A stretch of 64,000 nucleotides of DNA from Entrophospora sp. SA101 (taxonomy: Eukaryota > Glomeromycota > Glomeromycetes > Entrophosporales > Entrophosporaceae). The notes beneath the pieces are model-generated. The model searched no databases. It was not told where the DNA came from and worked only from the letters and a program-made list of their open reading frames with translations. Both the position numbers and the translations under genes were made by a program. This document shows, in pieces, positions 37,445 to 48,680 of this stretch; the first letter of the stretch is position 1, and the number at the start of each line of letters is the position of its first letter. The stretch covers positions 31,364 to 95,363 of the forward strand of contig CAUDNR010001347.1 in the NCBI GenBank assembly GCA_958430865.1, in the 5' to 3' direction.

Positions 37445-38565
37445 TCAAAACAAACACAATAATCAATTTTCTTAAATATTTATGAAATGCTTGACGTTAT
37501 ATTTATTTAAAATAAAAATTAAATGAAAAACACGTTGTTTTTTATTCGATTGAATGAAAATTTTAGCACAAGTATATAAAAAAATTAAATAATTGCATAT
37601 GAATTTTTTTTTTTTTGATTTGAATATTATCAAATATAAAAATTATATATAAAAGTTACAAAGAAAAAAATTAAAAATTAAATTAATATTCATCTTTTCT
37701 AATCACAAATATGTTCGTTAAATCGAGACTCACTGTGTAGATGCAGCCGTGTTATTTTTTTGGGGGGGATGAAAAAGCAATTCAAAAGAAAAAAAAAATT
37801 ATAATGATTAACAAGATTTTTCCAAATGAATAGCACACACAGGTTATAAGAAGCTACAGGTAAAAACCATGAAAGTTTAGGAGAAATTGTCCCAGAAAGC
37901 AAGGAAATTGACAAAGTTACCTTGCAAGTTTGCAGCATGTTTATTATCGAGGAATAATCATTTGTTTTACTTAGCAAGCAAAGCGTTCCCAACACTTTAG
38001 TTGGGTCAGCAAAACAACTATCCCCGTCATCATCTACATGCTCTGAACGAATCAATGAAATTCGAATCGAATCAGTAAAGAAACATGGTTTGTTTTGATT
38101 TGATTTGATATATTAATATATTATCTAATACACTATAAATAATGAAATTTTTTTTGTTTCAAACAAATATTAAATACATATTTAAAATTTTTTGCCGATT
38201 TTAAATGCAATTTTCTTATGCGTTCTATAATAATAAAAAATTATGCACAGAATAAGTACTAGTGCTGGATGCATACTAATAATACTAATACGAATACGAA
38301 TACGGAATATCCACGAAAAAATGAACTTTCCTGCACCCAATAATACTAAAACATGCTAATACGGAAACGACATGGAGTAGATTTTAATTTTTCTACCAGT
38401 ACCGTTAAATACTAATCCATCCATTCCGTATGATTCACACATACCCTGTAAAAGATGACACTCCATTATATCTCCGTGATCATGTTTATAAAGCAAGCCT
38501 CAGAGAAATGTTTTGTTCATTGTATGGACAATTTCCAAACTTGTTAACTATGATAGAAATAGGTT
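37445..38565. other. Gene-poor region with a possible gene remnant
   Basis: A 118-codon minus ORF at 37699-38055 (VLGTLCLLSKTNDYSSIINM) may be a fragment of a dispersed gene but has no context. A TAATACGAATACGAATACGG tract lies at 38280-38310. Confidence 0.35.
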
Positions 38566-38782
38566 GATAAGAATATTAGCCAAAATGGTTTTTGAAAAAA
38601 TCAATTTTGGATTTACAATATCCTTTGTATCAATAGACATACAAAATCTACCCAGCCTTTTAGTATTTAATTAAAGAGTCTAAATAATTTCAGATATAAT
38701 TTTGGCAACTAATAAAATTAATTTCAGCATTTATGAAAAACTATTTCACCATTATTAAGAAAGCCAACACGCTTACACTTGA
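38566..38782 (-). mobile_element. Diverged MITE, copy 1 of a family also at 60116
   Basis: Reverse complement aligns by eye over its length with 60116-60375, sharing TGAAATAGTTTTTCATA, TATCTGAAATTATTT and TTTACAATATCCTTTG-type blocks in the same order. No ORF. Confidence 0.6.
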
Positions 38783-39047
38783 CTCAATTGGGAAACTTTT
38801 TGGTGCAATTAATTAAGTCATATGAAAAGCATATAAGTAATTGAGTCAAGACACAATTAAAAATTGAGATTTTGGAAATTAAGCAAAGCTAGAATTGTAA
38901 AATTTTCTAAGATTACACGATTAACAATGCATAAAATCACGTGAAAGTCACGGGCATACGGTGGCTTTACATTGTACGAACATATTATGTGATTTATGAT
39001 AATTTTATTTGGTTGATCAAATGTAATATATATCACAGCGAACTATA

Positions 39048-39227
39048 ATAATAATCAAACTCTTGTCATAACGGATTTTTAAAAAATTTTCTTCGCATAT
39101 CACATGTAAAAACACATAAAAATCTGCTGTGGCAAGATTAGTATTAGTATTTAGTAATCTTTCCACAACGGATTTTAAATAAAATTTGTTTATGTTACCG
39201 TTCATCCGCTGTGGCAAGGTTTGACTA
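39048..39227. mobile_element. Diverged pogo-like MITE remnant
   Basis: Left ATCAAACTCTTGTCATAACG and right (read inward) GTCAAACCTTGCCACAGCGG are imperfect inverted repeats, and both resemble the termini of the 11488-12234 element. A TA follows the right end. Confidence 0.45.
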
Positions 39228-39453
39228 TATTGTGGAATTAACTACATACTGTATATGATTGAAGATATTTGATACTACTATTAATTATTTTGAATTGATA
39301 ATATAATTAACAAGAATGTAAAGATAATTTTTTTATTTCATTATAAATAAATAGAAAAAAAAACTTAGGAATCACGGTAATAATAATACTACTAATACTA
39401 CTAATACTACTAACAATAATGCACCCAGAATAATGTAAGTATAATATGATGAT

Positions 39454-39591
39454 CAGGGTTTTTCTGATAACGAAGTAGTATTACGATCTGTTACGACCTT
39501 TAATTATAGTAATCGTAATAGTAATAGGGCTGACAGCATAATATTATTATAAAATAATCGTACGTTCGTACAACGAAATTGCACAACACTG
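39454..39591. mobile_element. hAT-like MITE, copy a
   Basis: Begins CAGGGTTTTTCTGATAACGA and ends in the inverse of CAGTGTTGTGCAATTTCG. The termini share CAGNGTT, as in hAT elements. Flanking 8-mers are only weakly similar. Confidence 0.5.
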
Positions 39592-39664
39592 ACTATAATA
39601 ATAACGTATATAATACTACTACATAATAACAAGGGATTTAAATAAGCATATATAACATGATAAT

Positions 39665-39967
39665 CAGGTTTTTTCTGATAATGAAATAGTATTACGACCC
39701 CAGTTACAACATCTGGTAATCCATTAATTATATAATAGGGTTATCGGCTTAATAATAATAATATTATTATAGGATTTTACAAAGTAATATTTTGTCACCG
39801 CAGAAAATCATCGTTCTTGATACATCGTACATTCGTACGTACGTACGTACATATGTAAAATTTCCTCGTACAGGTGTACGACCACAACGAAACTGTACGA
39901 ACTCAATGGTACGAAGTCAGTCGTACGTACGAAGATTCTTCTCGTACAGCGAAATTGCACAACCCTG
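39665..39967. mobile_element. hAT-like MITE, copy b
   Basis: Begins CAGGTTTTTTCTGATAATGA, ends in the inverse of CAGGGTTGTGCAATTTCG. Flanks ATGATAAT and ATTATAAT match at 7 of 8 positions, fitting an aged hAT 8-bp duplication. Parallel in sequence to copy a over its first 60 bases. Interior contains a palindromic (GTAC)n stretch near 39834-39853. Confidence 0.55.
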
Positions 39968-41209
39968 ATTATAATCTTTTGAACTTGGACTTTTCTTTGG
40001 AAAAGATCATTAATTAAAAGAAACGTCACAACAAATATACGTTTTTATGTTGGAGGTCATCGAGTTTCTTTTGCTTTTATGGCTTCAATGGAATTTTGTG
40101 GCTGCATAATAATAACCCTAACCCTAATGTAGTAACGAATGTCTTGATTTTATGAATTTCAATCTAAATCGGATTTCTTTTCCGATCGAACAATTTTAAA
40201 CCAGATCTATGGATTTTTTTCAAAATATTGAATCTAAATATTAGAATGAATTTGAATTTAGTAATGTATCATAAACGTTAGTTATGTATTGCAACAATTT
40301 TGCATATAAACAAAATTTAGTAACTTGGACGAAGATATTTTGTTAAATGATTTGTACCAAATATATATCTTTGAAAAATCCAATTAGAAAACTATTTGAA
40401 CTTTGAACTGATATATCTTAAACTATGCAATAAAATTTCAAATTTCAAATTTCAAACGTCAGCTGATGGCTTTACTTAAGATAAACAAAATGACGTTTTG
40501 ATTTTTCAAACTCTCATATATTGTCGAATTTCCTGTCACAAACATACAAATTAGTGCTTTCACACACCCTCATAATTGTGCAACTTCTCCCACAGGTGAA
40601 GGCCATCCATATGTTGGAAAGCTTTGGGCAAAACTTTCCCCTATCTTCCTTTCAGTCCAGGCTTGGCTGTTACCAAATGGGCATTGATTGCTGATAGCTG
40701 GTGCCTGTATGAATGATTACTTTGTGTTATACCCCTTCAGTATAAAGTTGGTGTCTGCAACTGGTTAAAAATTCTCTAATTTAGGAGTGTTGCTGTTTTG
40801 GATTTTCCCTGAATTCGGAGTTTTGAGCCCTGGGTTGCTGTCTTGTTGGTGGCATGTCTACTCACCAACAACCCTACCTCAATTAAATAACAAGTTCAGT
40901 TGGTCAAACAAAAATTAAAGAAAACAGAGTATTTGTAACATACCTAAAGCTCCTCACAAGCCAAATAACTTAATAAGCTCTCAAGCCAGCTTGCGAGCTG
41001 GCTCATGTAAAGCCTTAAACAAAATCCGAACCATTTTATGACTTTTTCTTGTTGGCCATATTGTATATAATCATGCAATAATTTTAATCTATACAACAAG
41101 GGACTGATTGGGCAAAAACCCAATCTAGTCCCCTATCCAAAATTATTAAATTGGTTAGAATCAAAAAACAAAGAATTTAGGAGAGTGATTATACAAAACA
41201 AACACTAGT
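39968..41209. other. Gene-poor region, partly GC-richer
   Basis: 40560-40900 is noticeably richer in G+C than its surroundings, with short open frames but no sustained ORF; probably decayed coding or retroelement sequence. Confidence 0.35.
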
Positions 41210-41620
41210 TTACAACTTTCCTCTTAACATCAGAGCCCAATGCAATTTCAGGGCCACAAACCCTGCTCTGAATTGTGACCTCCTGTGCTTGGAATGAGTT
41301 GCAGATTTTCTTAATATTCCTCCAGAGTTGCAACTTGATCACAGAGCCATCCTTGCCCTAAAGTAGGGATCATTGCAAGCAACTTTTCGACCAGCATGCC
41401 AGCAGCCTTCTCTGGTCTGGGAGGATAGTGAAAATGTCATTGACGATTGATGCAGTCTTGGTAAACTCCAGAGCTTTGCGCCCCCCTCCCTGAAAATTCA
41501 GTAGCATCGTTGTATCATCTGGAGCACCGTGGTCAGATTAGCCTTGTATACATGAGGAAGATGTGAGAATGACTGTAAAGTGTTCAAGGTAGCGTGCGTG
41601 CTTCAATACCTGCCAATTTT
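41210..41620 (-). pseudogene. GC-richer decayed coding fragment
   Basis: On the minus strand the frames read SHLPHVYKANLTTVLQMI, then (shift) DDTTMLLNFQGGGRKALEFT and KTASIVNDIFTILP, then (shift) RPEKAAGMLVEKLLAMIPTL, then (shift) GKDGSVIKLQLWRNIKKICN and VCGPEIALGSDVKRKVVN before a stop. Each piece has protein-like composition and together they cover about 130 codons, with roughly three frameshifts. Not recognised. Base composition unlike the flanks suggests a repetitive or recently arrived source. Confidence 0.5.
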
Positions 41621-42076
41621 CGATATTCAAACATCGCATATTTGAATTGTTTCTTTTTAAACGGTGTATTGCCTTGACATCTTGTGATTATAATATTTAT
41701 AATATTATTATTGTTGCAATTACACAAAGCAAAATATTATCAATGAAAATCTTGTAATTATCCAGCAAGATCTGCTCCGCGTTTTGATTCCAATTAAAAT
41801 ATTTATAAACTAAAATAAAAGACACCTCATACATATCAATACAAATAAAAAAAAGTACCTCTGGTTAGTTATTAACATGTATACTTTAAGAGACCCAAGC
41901 CAAACCAAACAACAACACTCACGTTTTATCACCTTGGGCACTGTCAAAAAATAAATTGTTTTTGTTTTTCCAAAAAAAAAAATCAATTGTTTGTCCTCCC
42001 AAAAAAAAAAACCAATAAGATAAATAATTAATGTGCAAGTGTCGATCAAATAACAAACTTCTTTTAAAAAAAAAAG

Positions 42077-44273
42077 ATGTCGGCTGTTGCTGATAAAAAA
42101 AGAAGAAAAATAAAAGGAAAAAACGAAGAATTTGAAAGAGGGTAAGTGTTTTAAGGATGGTGGTGGTTATCGCCCACCACTCGTCGTTACTCTAGTTTTA
42201 TATATAACTTTGTCTTTTTCATTTACTTAGATTTACAACCCAAATCATAAGCAGATTGGGGGAGGTACATCGTCTAACCCCCCAAAGCGTCAGAGATTTT
42301 TTAAATTCCGAAGTGGATTTAATTAAATCTTTGAATGATATTATTATGAATATTTCAGATAAAATGCAAACATTTTATTTTTTCTTCAAGAACTTTTTGG
42401 TGAGAGATTTTCAAAGAAAAAATTTCCCTACCTTATTAATTTTGATATGGGATTTACACACTTCATTCCAGTCACATATGTGCCAGATAAGAAAGATTTA
42501 ATTGAAATCTATCCCTTAAACGAAATTCCGTCCATATATGGACGGAATTGACAATTCCGCTTTTTTTTCACAAATAAAAGTTCTTCATCTTAACTCTGAG
42601 CATTATATTTGCTAAGTGAAAAATGATTGTGAAAACCATTTCTATAAGCTTGTAAAACCTAAATATATAGTCATTTATGCACTTTTCCAAAAATATTCTT
42701 TAGAGTGAATTTCCGAAAAGAACTAACATATTATCCGAATCCCTGTTTCTCTTTCTTTCACTAATAACACTTGTCTATTTTTTTTTTAGTAAAATAACAC
42801 AAGTTCAATATACTTAGTAAATAAAAAAAAATTTAAAATTACATGACTTTATGAATTGTATGACTATAAATTACATGACTTTAAATCGTAAGACTTTAAA
42901 TTGACTATAAATTGTATGGTATAAATTGCATGTCTATAAATTGCATGTCTTTAACTCTAATGTACACAATAATACCAAATTCAAGTATAAAATCCATCAT
43001 AAACTGGCTTTTTACATTAAATTTTTTGATTTCCCTCAAGATTTTTAAAAATACAAAATTTTTACCATATATAAAAATCAGAAGTTGTATTTACAAAGTG
43101 GCTTTTTTGTTATAAGTAAACTTATTAATTGTAACATGCTTCATCACATATTTAACACTTATTCATGTGACATTGATGTGGTAAATTTTCCGGATAATAG
43201 CGACTCCAAAATTGATTAAATTTTTTGCATTTTTAAAAATGCTTTATGTTGCTACCAACAAAAGTTTCACAAAAAAGTTTTTTTAAACCAAAATAAGTTA
43301 ATAGGCATAAATTACATTTTTTTTTTCTATTAAAAAAATCCAAAAAAATAAATAATTGATTATTATATTTTTTAGTCTAGGGGGGTTTGAAGTTACATCA
43401 AATTCCATCCATATATGGACGGAATTTTGATGAATTTAAGGGATAAACGACGTGGTGCTATACTATGCAAAAGAAACCAAAAGGGCGTAGATTTAATTAT
43501 TCCTATATATGAAAAAGAAAGTAGAAAAATAGGAACAATATTGATCCAGGTATAATTCTGCATATTATTCTTGATATTTAATCCATTTGCACATATTAAC
43601 ATATCTTTATTAGATTAAAAATCATGCAGATAAAGACAGTAAAATATCTTATGAGCTTGGATCACCTTTTCACCAAATATTATATTTGAGGAAGATTTAG
43701 CCAATGAACTAAAAGATAATAACAATCTAGGTTTATTACTTCATGTTGGTAAGAATATATATTTAACATTTGCTTTATATTCATGTTGATATCTAGAACT
43801 GTTATGGATTGTTTTGATAAACAATTGTTTGCATTTGTAGTATCAGCATATGCAAATGACTTTTCATTAAAGGAATACTATTATGATGAAATACATAAAC
43901 AATTAATTGATAATCCTTCTCAGCCATATGAACTTCGTAATAGATCTGATTCCACATGTAATTCATGTAATCGACTTGTTGCCTGTGGTTTGGAGGTATT
44001 TAATCTTGCACCAAAGACCAAAGAAATTTTTGAAAATCTTTTGTGTTCATGGACTGATCCAATCCGATTTGCCAGAGAAAATAATGTTGAACACCTCTTG
44101 TACAGAATGATGTCATATACATATTCTAGAAAAAGGTAACATATATTTATTTTTTGATTCTACTCTGATTATTGTATTAATTTATTCATCTATATTATAT
44201 ATCATGCAGATTACGTGATTATGAAGAATATTCTAGGGAAAATATAAAAATTGCAAAAAAAGAACATCAATAA
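42077..44273 (+). pseudogene. Broken gene of a repetitive fungal family with a QVKN-type motif, split by a DNA element
   Basis: Exon 1 (42077-42141, MSAVADKKRRKIKGKNEEFE) splices in frame to 42231 onward (EVHRLTPQSVRDFLNSEVDL). The frame then shifts by one base in a T-run near 42385 and resumes as ELFGERFSKKKFPYLINFDM and HFIPVTYVPDKKDLIEIY. A 930-bp inverted-repeat element follows, after which the protein continues RRGAILCKRNQKGVDLIIPI, GTILIQIKNHAD (after an intron), a second one-base shift near 43675, then YELRNRSDSTCNSCN, FNLAPKTKEIFENLL and the end ENIKIAKKEHQ. The pair VDLIIPIY and ILIQIKN is reminiscent of PD-(D/E)XK nuclease-fold strands with a QxK active site. Similar proteins recur near mobile elements in fungi as I recall; function unknown. 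Confidence 0.6.
42513..43442. mobile_element. 930-bp inverted-repeat element with palindromic subtermini, inserted in a gene
   Basis: Termini CCCTTAAA and TTTAAGGG mirror each other. Just inside each lies a 26-bp palindrome: AATTCCGTCCATATATGGAC... at 42524-42549 (perfect) and its one-mismatch copy at 43401-43426. Flanks can be read as an AT duplication (42511-42512, 43443-43444) or, if the element starts one base earlier, as TA. No transposase frame. It interrupts the 42077-44273 reading frame. Confidence 0.75.
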
Positions 44274-45108
44274 TAGGTCAAAAATATCTTAATTGAATGA
44301 TTATTGTTAAGTATGTCAAAATAGTTTTACAATATTGAGTTTTCCAGGCAAAGAATTTTGTTTTACTGGCTAATTTTTAGTAACCAAAAATTCAAAATCA
44401 TTCTTACAAGATGAAATATTTATCTATTAGAGATAGATTTAACTTATAATACAATATTTTTATAGAAAAATTTATTTTTGTAATAATAAAGTCAATAACA
44501 TGTTTTCACTTTGAAATTATTTTTTTAAAAATTAAAAAAAAACTAATACATTTAATCCTGAAAGTCAATAGTTGCTTTCTTGGTATGTCTGTATAAATAA
44601 TTGAAAAATCTACAAAGTGAACAAAAAATTATAAAATTATATATATAGGGATAAGTGTATATGAAAAGTAATAGTGTCACCGATTAAATTTGGGAGAGCA
44701 TATTTTAATTGGTGATAACAATTATTTTTGTTTTTGCGTGGATCAGAATGAATAGGGGATCAACGAATTGATTTTGTTATTAGCGAATAATTTTGGGTAA
44801 AGAAGATAAAAGTTTTAAATAAAATATTTCTATTTTATTTATTTAGTTTTACTTAGTCGAAACTAATTAACTTGTTATCAAGTTACTTACTTAGTCGAAA
44901 CTAATTAATTTGTTAGAAAGTTACTTTTACATTAGGTCGAAATTAAGTTCTTTATATACATGTTCTTTACATATTAGCCCGAATTGCGCGAATCCGCACG
45001 TTTTGAGCGAATCCGCCCGTTCCGGGAGAATCGTCATTAATCTCTACTAAATAAAGTTAAATAAATATGAATGTGCTACGGATTGATTAATAATAAATAC
45101 GCGAAACG
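44274..45108. other. Gene-poor spacer
   Basis: No gene. A GC-rich patch at 44975-45030 contains GCGAATCCGCACGTT and GAGCGAATCCGCCCGTT, a short direct repeat. Confidence 0.4.
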
Positions 45109-45342
45109 CAGTGTTGTGCAATTGGAACATTGTAATGCTATTGGAATGTTCCAATGTGGCTCCAATGGTTTCAATGTAGATCTTCAATTGATATTGACCA
45201 ATAAAATTTGTGTGTGAGACACTCTAATTGAATTTCATTGGTTAACTTCATTGGAACCACATTTGGAACATTCCAATTCCAATTAGAATTTGTTGTAATG
45301 TTCCAATGAAATTTTATTGGAACCATAAATGGCACAACGCTG
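45109..45342. mobile_element. hAT-family MITE with perfect 8-bp target duplication
   Basis: Ends CAGTGTTGTGCAATTGGAAC and, read inward from the right, CAGCGTTGTGCCATTTATGG. Both sides are flanked by the identical octamer GCGAAACG (45101-45108 and 45343-45350). The 234-bp interior is built from repeats of TTCCAATGG/CCAATTGGAA in both orientations. No ORF, so non-autonomous. Confidence 0.9.
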
Positions 45343-45350
45343 GCGAAACG

Positions 45351-46891
45351 TAACACGAATTCAGATGATAATAAATAATTATACACGTTATTGATAAATA
45401 ATAGATTAAATAAAATAATAATAAAAATAAAAATAGAAATAAAATTTAAATTGTCCCGGAATTAAGAGATTCGACCAAAAGATCTGCGTCAAAATCTAAT
45501 TCCGGTAACAATATCCATGGCTTTAAGAGCAATTTCTTGGTTTGACACTCAAAATGATGCTAAAGCAAAGGAAATTATTAATGATAAAGAGAATAACAAT
45601 AAATATATTTAAAATTACAATTAACAAAGTAGTACTAGGGCTATATATTTATAAGAATTTAAAAGCAGAGATGCTCATTACATTTTACAACAAGGTAATA
45701 AACAGATTTAATTATTTATTATTTTCTTATTCATGATAATTAAATAAAGGGAATCAATCTATAAATATTTATAGGATATGGATATACAATATGAGTGTAT
45801 TAAAAAATTTAGCTCGAAACTTGAATGCTCACACATTACAATTAGTTATAATAAGGCATTAAAAATTAATATAAACATTCAGTCATTTGTTTTAAGATAC
45901 AAAAGATTAATTAACTTCTTTGCTACTCCTAAACATGAAGACATATTGGAATATAGGGTCTGGATGTACCAATTATGTTGATAATCTATACAAAGATGAT
46001 TTTAAATCAATAAATCTAAGACAACATCTAAGAGATTGTTGATCAATAGATTCTTGTATGAAGATAATACAGTTAGCTACAAAAGGGAAATGTTAAGTCA
46101 TATAACAAACAATGTCAAGATCTTGTTTTATAGTCAACTATCTGCTAATGGTGGGGATTTATTGTTGTCACTTATAATTAAAATAATGATATCTTTTATC
46201 TCTTTTTGTACTTATCATCATCATTATTATGATTCTCAATTATTTGACCATTGCAACTCATTGTTATTATTAGGTTAAATTTACAAATCACGAAAATTTT
46301 GATTGGAGCAATCATTTAATAGTAAATGTGCCCAATGTTCACTTTGTCTGGTTTTGTTGGAGCCCAAACTGTCATAAAGGGGGTTACACATGTAGTAAAG
46401 AGGTATTACACTTATGTTTTAATAGTGAGTGCCATAATTAATTTCTACTTTCTAGCATCAAAATTGGAATAATTTTGACCATTGAAATCACCAAACCAAT
46501 TTGGGCTGCATGTATAATCTGGTCTACTTATTTGAGAATGCATAAGTTTAATAAATTAATAATTCAAAAATAGTATGGTCTTTATAATTAATACTAATAA
46601 AAAACTTCTTATTATTCACGATAAACGTGTTAGATGAAAAAGGATATTCGATTAGCTAGAAGGATGAAATAGTCTTTAATTGTGATCTGTTTAAGAAGGA
46701 GTGATTTTAAAATGTTGGCAAATGCACCCCGCTGATCACTAATTAAAATTCACTCTCTTAAAAGAATCGCCAAAAAAAAACCCCCGAAATGAGCCCCAAA
46801 ATCAGCCTGAAACCGTGTAACATTGCAGAAATCGGCGGATATGCCTATATATTTAATTTTGTTACGTAAATTTTGAACAACTTTAAAAAAA
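45351..46891. other. Region with unrecognised ORF fragments upstream of TRP4
   Basis: A frame from 45517 (MALRAISWFDTQNDAKAKEI) and another at 45778-45981 (ECIKKFSSKLECSHITISYN) might be exons of a decayed gene; I could not join them convincingly. The rest is A/T-rich spacer. Confidence 0.35.
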
Positions 46892-48335
46892 ATGTCGAAC
46901 TTGCAAACTACCAACATTACTAACATTATAAAAACATTAATTCTACGACCACAGGATTTTACGCCAAAGCATGCACAAATAGTCTTTTCCGGAATGATGC
47001 AACGGCCTACTCATACTACACCATCTCAAATTGCGGCATTTCTTGTAGCTTTAAAACTAAACGGTAAAGATAATGATCCAGAAATAATTGCTGCTTGTTC
47101 AGAATCAATGCTTGAAGCTGCTGCAAAAATAGATTTTTCGACTTTTAATAATAATGATGATAATAATGGATTACAAGATTCGCTCATTGATGTGGTTGGT
47201 ACTGGTGGTGATGGAATGAATACTTTTAATGTATCAACTGCTTCAGCAATAGTGATTGCTGGTGCAGGGTGTAAAGTTGCCAAAGTATGTATATAAAAAA
47301 ACTAAGTTAAATTAAAATTTTTTGTATTTTTCAATCATTATTAATAACCAATAATAAAAAGTGTGGAAATAGAGCAGCATCATCTAAATCAGGTTCTGCA
47401 GATATTTTAGAAAAATTAGGATGTGAAATCTCGAAAATAACACCTGAAAGAGTTGCTGGGATAATAAATAAAACAAATTTTTGTTTTTTATTTGCACAAG
47501 TTTTTCATCCGGCTGTCAAGAATGTTGCGCAGTCACGCAGTGAAATAGGTGTACCGACCATTTTCAATCTTCTTGGTCCATTAACTAACCCTGCAAAACC
47601 TAGATATATGCTTATCGGAGTTCATTCAAAATATTTGGGTAGTTTAGTAGTCGAGTCTTTGAAATTAAGAGGTGTGGTGAAAAAAGCTATGGTTGTTCAT
47701 GGTGCTATTGGTTTAGATGAGGTTTTTATTTAATATTTTGAAATTTGAACTATATAAAAATATACATACATGGATTTAATTATTCTTATTATTATTAAAA
47801 TAATAGATTAGTCCTGAAGGCGAAACTTTTGTGAGTAAAAAAATAATAAATAAATATTATTATTTCCAAGAAATATATATAAATCTTTTTATAAAATAAA
47901 ATATATATATAGGTTTGGCATCTTTCGGATTCTAAAATTGAAGAATACACAGTTACACCATCAGATTTTGGACTGGAAAGTCATCCCATAAGTTCAGTAA
48001 AAGGCGGAACGTCAACAGATAATGCTGAATTATTAAAAAGATTACTTTCTAAAAAAAATAGTGATAATCATTCTACTAACGATAATATTAATGATGGAGC
48101 AATTTTAGATTTTATACTTTTGAATTCATCAGCTGCATTAGTAGTAGCAGGTATCGCTAAGGATTTTAAAGATGGGGTTAAACTTGCTCGTGAAAGTATT
48201 ACAAGTGGTGAAGCTTTAAAAGCTTTAGAAGATTTTAGAAAAGAAACTCTACAACTTTAACAGTTTTTATTAAATTATTTTTTTTATGTTATTAATATCT
48301 TTCCTTCTGCAACACACATCACACAAAAAATTTAG
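46892..48335 (+). CDS. TRP4: Anthranilate phosphoribosyltransferase
   Basis: Second step of tryptophan synthesis: anthranilate plus PRPP to phosphoribosylanthranilate. Exons 46892-47284, 47362-47721, 47807-47830 and 47913 onward. Family motifs: the PRPP loop DVVGTGGDGMNTFNVST, KCGNRAASSKSGSADILEKL, FAQVFHPAVKNVAQSRSEIG, FNLLGPLTNPAKPRYMLIGV, and the metal-site GLDE before the third exon. Exon 3 is only 24 nt (ISPEGETF). As written, the frame after KALEDFRK runs through an A5 run and stops at 48335 (399 residues); with one A fewer it would end KETLQL at 48261 (374 residues), which looks more natural. That suggests a sequencing or recent indel at about 48239-48243. Converges on the MAPKKK gene. 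Confidence 0.92.
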
Positions 48336-48680
48336 TCTTTCGCTTGTAGAATTACGCATGATTTATTATTATTTATATCTAAAAAGCAATAACCTTTGGA
48401 TTGGGCATTATATACACTTCAAAGTTATCTATATATATATATTTTAATTTAATCATTTTTATTAATTATTATTGTAAAAACTGATTCTTGAGTCCACTAA
48501 TCTTTGAAGACACTACTTTCATGATATACCAAGAAAGTGGCTCAAAATTTTCATTACAAACTATTAAAGTATTATTATTGACAGACTGTATGTACTATTT
48601 AAGGGCTATGGCCATTTTAGAACAGTTATTAGGTCTGTACTAAAATCCAGCAGTCCAAGAATCAAGTAGATCGATATTTT
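48336..48680. other. Intergenic, convergent 3' regions
   Basis: A/T-rich spacer between TRP4 and the MAPKKK gene; no element recognised. Confidence 0.5.

Noticed and set aside
39830..39856. GTAC-rich palindrome as an origin or recombination site
   Set aside because: It is a simple tandem GTAC run inside a hAT-like element; nothing else supports a special site.
40109..40126. Telomere-like AACCCTAACCCTAA
   Set aside because: Only about two and a half units; too short to argue for an interstitial telomere or healed break.
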